DNA of 16,173 nucleotides from positions 1 through 16,173 of the forward strand of contig DASXPG010000075.1 in assembly GCA_036493755.1 (NCBI GenBank), written 5' to 3'. Shown here piece after piece: positions 13,067 to 16,173 of the stretch. Within the stretch, counting starts at the first letter, position 1. Each line of letters begins with the position of its first letter. Below the pieces are notes generated by a model that had not been told where the DNA came from, ran no database searches, and saw only the letters and a program-made list of their open reading frames with translations. The translations under genes and the position numbers were made by a program. This DNA is from DASXPG01 sp036493755. Its GTDB lineage: Bacteria > Gemmatimonadota > Gemmatimonadetes > Gemmatimonadales > JACORV01.

Positions 13067-14290
13067 ATGGACGCGAACACCGGCGGGGCACAGGATGCAT
13101 CGGTCGAATTCGTCATCCGCCTCGCGCGCGCACTGCACAACTACGGCACACCCACCCACCAGATCGAGGACACCCTCGAGACGATCGCCGCGCGCATCGG
13201 CATCAACGCGCGCTTCCTGGCGACGCCCACCTCGATCATGATCTCGGCGGGGCCGACGCTGGATGAGCGCGTCCACCTCCTTCGCGTCGAACCCGGCGAA
13301 CAGGACCTCGGCCGGCTCTCCGGCGTACACGACGTGGCGCGCGGCATCGCCAAGGGTGAGCTGACACCGGAGGCCGGAAGCGCCTGGCTGGCGGCGATCG
13401 AAACGGCCCCGCCTCCCTATCGCGGGATGATCCGCGTCGGGGCCATGGGACTCTCGTCCGCCGCGGCGGCCCGGTTCCTGGCCGGCGGCAGCCGCGAGAT
13501 TCTCGTGGCCGGCGTCATCGGCCTCGTCATCGGAGTCCTGGCGTACCTCGGCGAACGACGCGGCGCGATGAACCGCCTCTACGAACCGCTGTCCGCATTT
13601 ACGGCGTCGGTCCTGGCCGCGATCGCGGCGCGGGCCTTCGATCCGGTATCGGTCTACCTCGTGACCCTCGCGGGAATCATCATCCTGATCCCCGGTTTCA
13701 CCTCGACGGTCGCGGTGACGGAGCTGTCGAACCGCCATCTCGTCGCCGGCACGGCGAGACTCTTTGGCGCCTTCACGACGCTCGTGGTCCTCGCGATCGG
13801 CGTCGCCATCGGCGGCACACTGATGACCACGATCCTCGGCGCCGCTCCGCCCACCGAGCCGATCGCGCTGCCGGAGTGGACGCTGGCCATCGCGCTCCTC
13901 GCCGCGCCGCTGGGCTTCGCCGTGCTCCTCAAGGCGCAGCCGCGCGATATTCCCTGGATCGTGATTGCCTGCGGACTCGGTTTCGCGGGCACGCGCCTGG
14001 GCGGCCTGATCCTCGGCCCGGAGCTCGGTGTTTTCATTGGCGCGGTGGTGGTCGGGCTGGCAGGGTCGGTCTACGGCAATGTCCTGAGACGTCCGGCGTC
14101 GGTGCTGCGGGTACCCGGGATTCTGCTGCTGGTGCCGGGAAGTATCGGCTTCCGCGGCCTCACCGCCCTGCTCGACAGGCAGGTGGTGCCCGGCGTCGAG
14201 ACCGCGTTCCGGATGATCACCATCGCCGTCGCGCTTGCCGCTGGCCTGCTGATTGCCAGCGTGGTAGCACCCAGCAAGATCACGAAATAG
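13067..14290 (+). CDS. Threonine/serine exporter ThrE-type (fused DUF1212-DUF3815)
   Basis: The 407-residue protein has the ThrE N-terminal domain, starting with a cytosolic segment (VIRLARALHNYGTPTHQIEDTLETIAARIG) typical of the family. It continues through about five membrane helices (for example REILVAGVIGLVIGVLAYLG, VYLVTLAGIIILIPGFTSTVAVTELSNRHLVAG). A second membrane domain (about 275-405) of the ThrE_2/DUF3815 type follows, ending PGSIGFRGLTALLDRQVVPG and a last helix. In Corynebacterium the fused form exports threonine and serine; other members may export other small molecules. ATG 13067 is supported by the family N-terminus. No Shine-Dalgarno precedes it, and only 17 bases separate it from the divergent start, so its promoter must overlap the DUF805-SRPBCC coding sequence or it is leaderless. 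Two hairpins follow its stop. Confidence 0.9.
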   Translation: MDANTGGAQDASVEFVIRLARALHNYGTPTHQIEDTLETIAARIGINARFLATPTSIMISAGPTLDERVHLLRVEPGEQDLGRLSGVHDVARGIAKGELTPEAGSAWLAAIETAPPPYRGMIRVGAMGLSSAAAARFLAGGSREILVAGVIGLVIGVLAYLGERRGAMNRLYEPLSAFTASVLAAIAARAFDPVSVYLVTLAGIIILIPGFTSTVAVTELSNRHLVAGTARLFGAFTTLVVLAIGVAIGGTLMTTILGAAPPTEPIALPEWTLAIALLAAPLGFAVLLKAQPRDIPWIVIACGLGFAGTRLGGLILGPELGVFIGAVVVGLAGSVYGNVLRRPASVLRVPGILLLVPGSIGFRGLTALLDRQVVPGVETAFRMITIAVALAAGLLIASVVAPSKITK

Positions 14291-14308
14291 AGGGGCGAGG
14301 AAGGGCTG

Positions 14309-14333
14309 AGAGGGATGGGGATGGTCCCTCTTT
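14309..14333 (+). terminator. Candidate intrinsic terminator of the ThrE gene
   Basis: AGAGGGA (14309-14315) and TCCCTCT (14325-14331) form a 7-bp stem around a 9-base loop, followed by TT. It lies 18 bases after the thrE stop and 17 bases before the convergent nucleoside-transporter stop. The T-tract is short, so strength is uncertain. Confidence 0.45.
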
Positions 14334-14336
14334 GCA

Positions 14337-14359
14337 CTCCTCTAGGTATCCTAGAGGAG
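14337..14359. terminator. Perfect 10-bp hairpin over the NupC-type stop codon
   Basis: CTCCTCTAGG (14337-14346) and CCTAGAGGAG (14350-14359) pair perfectly around a TAT loop. The right arm contains the stop codon (14351-14353, minus strand) of the nucleoside-transporter gene. There is no T-tract on either side, so it is not a classical intrinsic terminator. A role as a bidirectional barrier or mRNA 3'-end stabiliser for both convergent genes is possible. Confidence 0.5.
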
Positions 14360-15808
14360 AAGCCCCGCAATCGTGGCGCTCATCAGGTTGGCCAGTGTTC
14401 CCGCGAGCATGGCGCGGAAACCGAGCCGGGCGAGATCACCCTTCCGCTCCGGCGCCAGCGCTCCGATGCCGCCGATCTGGATTCCCACCGAGCTGATGTT
14501 GGCGAATCCGGCCAGCGCGAACGACGCGATCGTGAACGACCTGGGATCGAGCTGCGACTTGAGCTGACCCAGCTGCGCGAAGGCGATGAACTCGTTCAAC
14601 ACCGATCGCGTCCCGATCAATCCGCCGATCACTCCGGCATCCTGCGACGGTACGCCGATCGCCAGCGCGATGGGACGGCCGACCCAGCCGAGGACGGTCT
14701 GCATGTTTTCGGGGAACCAGGCGATGTGCCCGTGGACCCAGCCCAGCGCGCCATTCACCAGCGCCACCAGTGCGATGAACGAGATCAGCATCGCGATCAC
14801 GTTGAGCATCAGGTGCAGCCCTTCGCTGGTTCCGCGCGACGCCGCATCCACCACGTTCACGTCGGTCTTGGGGATCGAGATGTTCACCTTGCCGCGGGTC
14901 AGCGGCTCGGCGGTCTCGGGCTCGATCAGCTTGGCCATCATGATCGTCCCCGGCGCGGTCATGATCACCGCGGTCAGCAGGTGCCGCGCCTCGACGCCGA
15001 ACGCGATGTACGCCGCCATGATCGACCCCGACACATGCGCCATGCCGGCGGTCATCACCGTCATCAGCTCGGAGCGGGTCAGCGTCGGCAGAAAGGGCCG
15101 GATGGTGAGCGGCGCTTCGGTCTGGCCCATGAAGATCGACGCGGCGACGTTGGTGCTTTCCGCGCCGCTGGCCTTCATCAGCTTGTTCATCACCACCGCC
15201 ATCGCCTTCACCACCACCTGCATGACCCCGAGGTAGTACATGATCGCGAAGAGCGCCGAGACGAAGATGATGGCCGGCAGAATCTGGAAGGCGAAAACCA
15301 CGCCGATGTTGGTATCGGCGCCGCCTGGTGCGCCGATCTTGCCGAACACGAACGACGAGCCCGCATAAGAGAAGCCGAGCACCGCGGTGACGAAGGTGCC
15401 GAGTTTGCGGAAGAGGGCCTGGCCAAAAGGCACGCGGAGCACGAAGACCCCGAAGATGAACTGGAGGGCGAGTCCGGTGAAGATGACCCGCCAGTCGATC
15501 GCCTTCCGGTCATGCGAGACCAGCCAGCCGATCGCGATGACCATCACCACGCCGATGAGGCCGGTGAGGCGCATGCCGAGTGTGACCGGCATCGCGACGC
15601 GCGCTGGCGCCTGCGGCTGGACCACCGGCGCAATCGCCGCGGGAGGTGCGGCGGCGTGGGTGCTGTCGTGCGCGGGAGCCTGCTGGCCGATGGCCCGGCT
15701 CACGCTGCCGTAGACGATGCGCGGCAACGTGAAGACGACCAGGGCGCAGATCAGCGCCGCCGCGAAGGAGAAGAGGAAGCGTCTCGGGCCGAACGGAAGG
15801 AAGGTCAT
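14351..15808 (-). CDS. nupC: NupC-type concentrative nucleoside transporter (CNT family)
   Basis: The 485-residue protein has the CNT-family signatures. GQTEAPLTIRP (residues 228-238) and LNEFIAF with NEF at 405-407 hold the residues that bind the nucleobase and ribose, and FANISSVGIQIGGIGALAPERK (435-456) is the second ribose-binding and gate motif. CNT carriers take up nucleosides with protons or sodium. The family core begins near residue 75. Before it is an extra piece with one membrane helix (FLFSFAAALICALVVFTLP) and an Ala/Pro-rich linker (APAHDSTHAAAPPAAIAPVV). A similar hydrophobic first helix is found in some members, but the length of this extension is unusual. No Shine-Dalgarno precedes ATG 15808. 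The LVIVD-like gene ends 16 bases upstream, so the two are probably cotranscribed. The symbol is by family similarity; substrates cannot be read from sequence. Confidence 0.92.
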   Translation of the reverse strand: MTFLPFGPRRFLFSFAAALICALVVFTLPRIVYGSVSRAIGQQAPAHDSTHAAAPPAAIAPVVQPQAPARVAMPVTLGMRLTGLIGVVMVIAIGWLVSHDRKAIDWRVIFTGLALQFIFGVFVLRVPFGQALFRKLGTFVTAVLGFSYAGSSFVFGKIGAPGGADTNIGVVFAFQILPAIIFVSALFAIMYYLGVMQVVVKAMAVVMNKLMKASGAESTNVAASIFMGQTEAPLTIRPFLPTLTRSELMTVMTAGMAHVSGSIMAAYIAFGVEARHLLTAVIMTAPGTIMMAKLIEPETAEPLTRGKVNISIPKTDVNVVDAASRGTSEGLHLMLNVIAMLISFIALVALVNGALGWVHGHIAWFPENMQTVLGWVGRPIALAIGVPSQDAGVIGGLIGTRSVLNEFIAFAQLGQLKSQLDPRSFTIASFALAGFANISSVGIQIGGIGALAPERKGDLARLGFRAMLAGTLANLMSATIAGLLL

Positions 15809-15824
15809 GGCCCGAGAAGGTACC

Positions 15825-16173
15825 TCACGGATTCAAAGCCGTCACGTCGAGGATCAGGGCTGACGGACCCGGTGGGTCCCGGGCCGCCAGAACGTACCGG
15901 TGACCGTTGGCTTCATAGAAGGAGGCGGTATGGATGCCGGCGCTGCTGTTGGTGTTCATCGCGAAATAGGAGATGAACGTCGGATGCGCCGGATCGGCGA
16001 CCAGGCTGTAGAAGTAGATCCCCGCCCTGGTACCGTTCTCGGCGCTGAACATCAGCTCGCGGCTGTCGGCGCTGACCTCGACGTCGCTCACGGTCCCGAT
16101 GTTCTTCGTGATGATCGAATCCACCAGCGCCGGCGCGCCGCCGGCGTCGAGCTTCCAGATCTTCACGGCGTTG
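15825..16173 (-). CDS. LVIVD-repeat-like beta-propeller protein, C-terminal fragment
   Basis: The gene enters from the right edge, so only the last 115 codons are visible; the frame is open at the border (…NAVKIWKLDAGG). The visible part repeats a beta-blade pattern: GTVSDVEVSADSRELMFSAENGTRAGIYFYSLVADPAHPTFISYF, then SSAGIHTASFYEANGHRYVLAARDPPGPSALILDVTAL. Such 'HT...NGxxYVLAA...LxIxDVT' strings are typical of LVIVD/choice-of-anchor propeller proteins, which are usually exported. No enzymatic motif is seen. The N-terminus and any signal peptide are outside the window. It lies 16 bases upstream of the nucleoside-transporter gene on the same strand, so the two are probably in one operon. Confidence 0.75.
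   Translation of the reverse strand, partial: NAVKIWKLDAGGAPALVDSIITKNIGTVSDVEVSADSRELMFSAENGTRAGIYFYSLVADPAHPTFISYFAMNTNSSAGIHTASFYEANGHRYVLAARDPPGPSALILDVTALNP

Noticed and set aside
14315..15976. 553-codon plus-strand frame opposite the nucleoside transporter
   Set aside because: His/Asp/Arg-rich shadow of a membrane-protein gene; no domain.
1..16173. Mobile element, prophage or island in this window
   Set aside because: No transposase, integrase, tRNA attachment site or flanking direct repeats; composition is even apart from short gaps.

Overview
The window looks like chromosomal DNA from a GC-rich, Gram-negative (diderm) bacterium. Several products carry signal peptides, two look like small outer-membrane barrels, and one is an S46-family dipeptidyl-peptidase. 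The mix of an S46 peptidase, a pre-peptidase C-terminal (PPC) repeat protein, a fused ThrE exporter, an LVIVD-type propeller and many short exported hypotheticals fits Gemmatimonadota best. That assignment is inference; no rRNA or marker gene is present. I see no tRNA, rRNA, CRISPR array, transposase, integrase or phage gene.

Layout. (1) 1-358, minus strand: a 95-residue acidic protein whose stop overlaps (ATGA) the start of a membrane-anchored protein cut by the window edge. (2) 428-1633, plus: a two-HKD phospholipase D/cardiolipin-synthase-type enzyme, divergent from (1). (3) 1737-2006, plus: an 89-residue protein with its own promoter candidate, strong Shine-Dalgarno and a good intrinsic terminator. 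(4) 3473-2043, minus: an overlapping three-gene unit with an OsmC-type protein between two exported barrel-like proteins. (5) 3575-4033, plus: a stand-alone cyclic-nucleotide-binding domain, divergent from (4) and tail-to-tail with (6), sharing a CTAG that holds both stop codons. (6) 6120-4030, minus: an ADP-forming acyl-CoA synthetase. (7) 7327-6206, minus: a TPR protein. (8) 13049-7391, minus: a four-gene run, namely a DUF805-SRPBCC membrane fusion, a 90-residue six-cysteine membrane protein, an S46 peptidase and a five-repeat PPC protein. (9) 13067-14290, plus: a ThrE-type exporter whose start lies only 17 bp from that of the DUF805-SRPBCC gene. (10) 16173-14351, minus: the 3' end of an LVIVD-like propeller gene, then a NupC-type nucleoside transporter.

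How the genes fit together. The run in (8) reads as an envelope and extracellular-protein unit. A periplasmic or surface dipeptidyl-peptidase is cotranscribed with a secreted PPC-repeat protein, a disulfide-capable small membrane protein and a membrane protein with a lipid- or hydrophobe-binding type domain. Neighbouring genes add nucleoside uptake, amino-acid export and substrate-level ATP formation from acyl-CoA, which would suit a heterotroph living on peptides and nucleosides. This link is inferred from proximity only.

Most of the unexplained structure is in the short gaps. Two gaps between same-strand genes are almost filled by short-period, self-complementary repeats: a 15-bp G/A-rich repeat at 6134-6203 and a 7-bp-period array at 9216-9264. 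Two hairpins fill the gap after thrE, and a strong terminator follows the 89-residue gene. No gap exceeds 300 bases.
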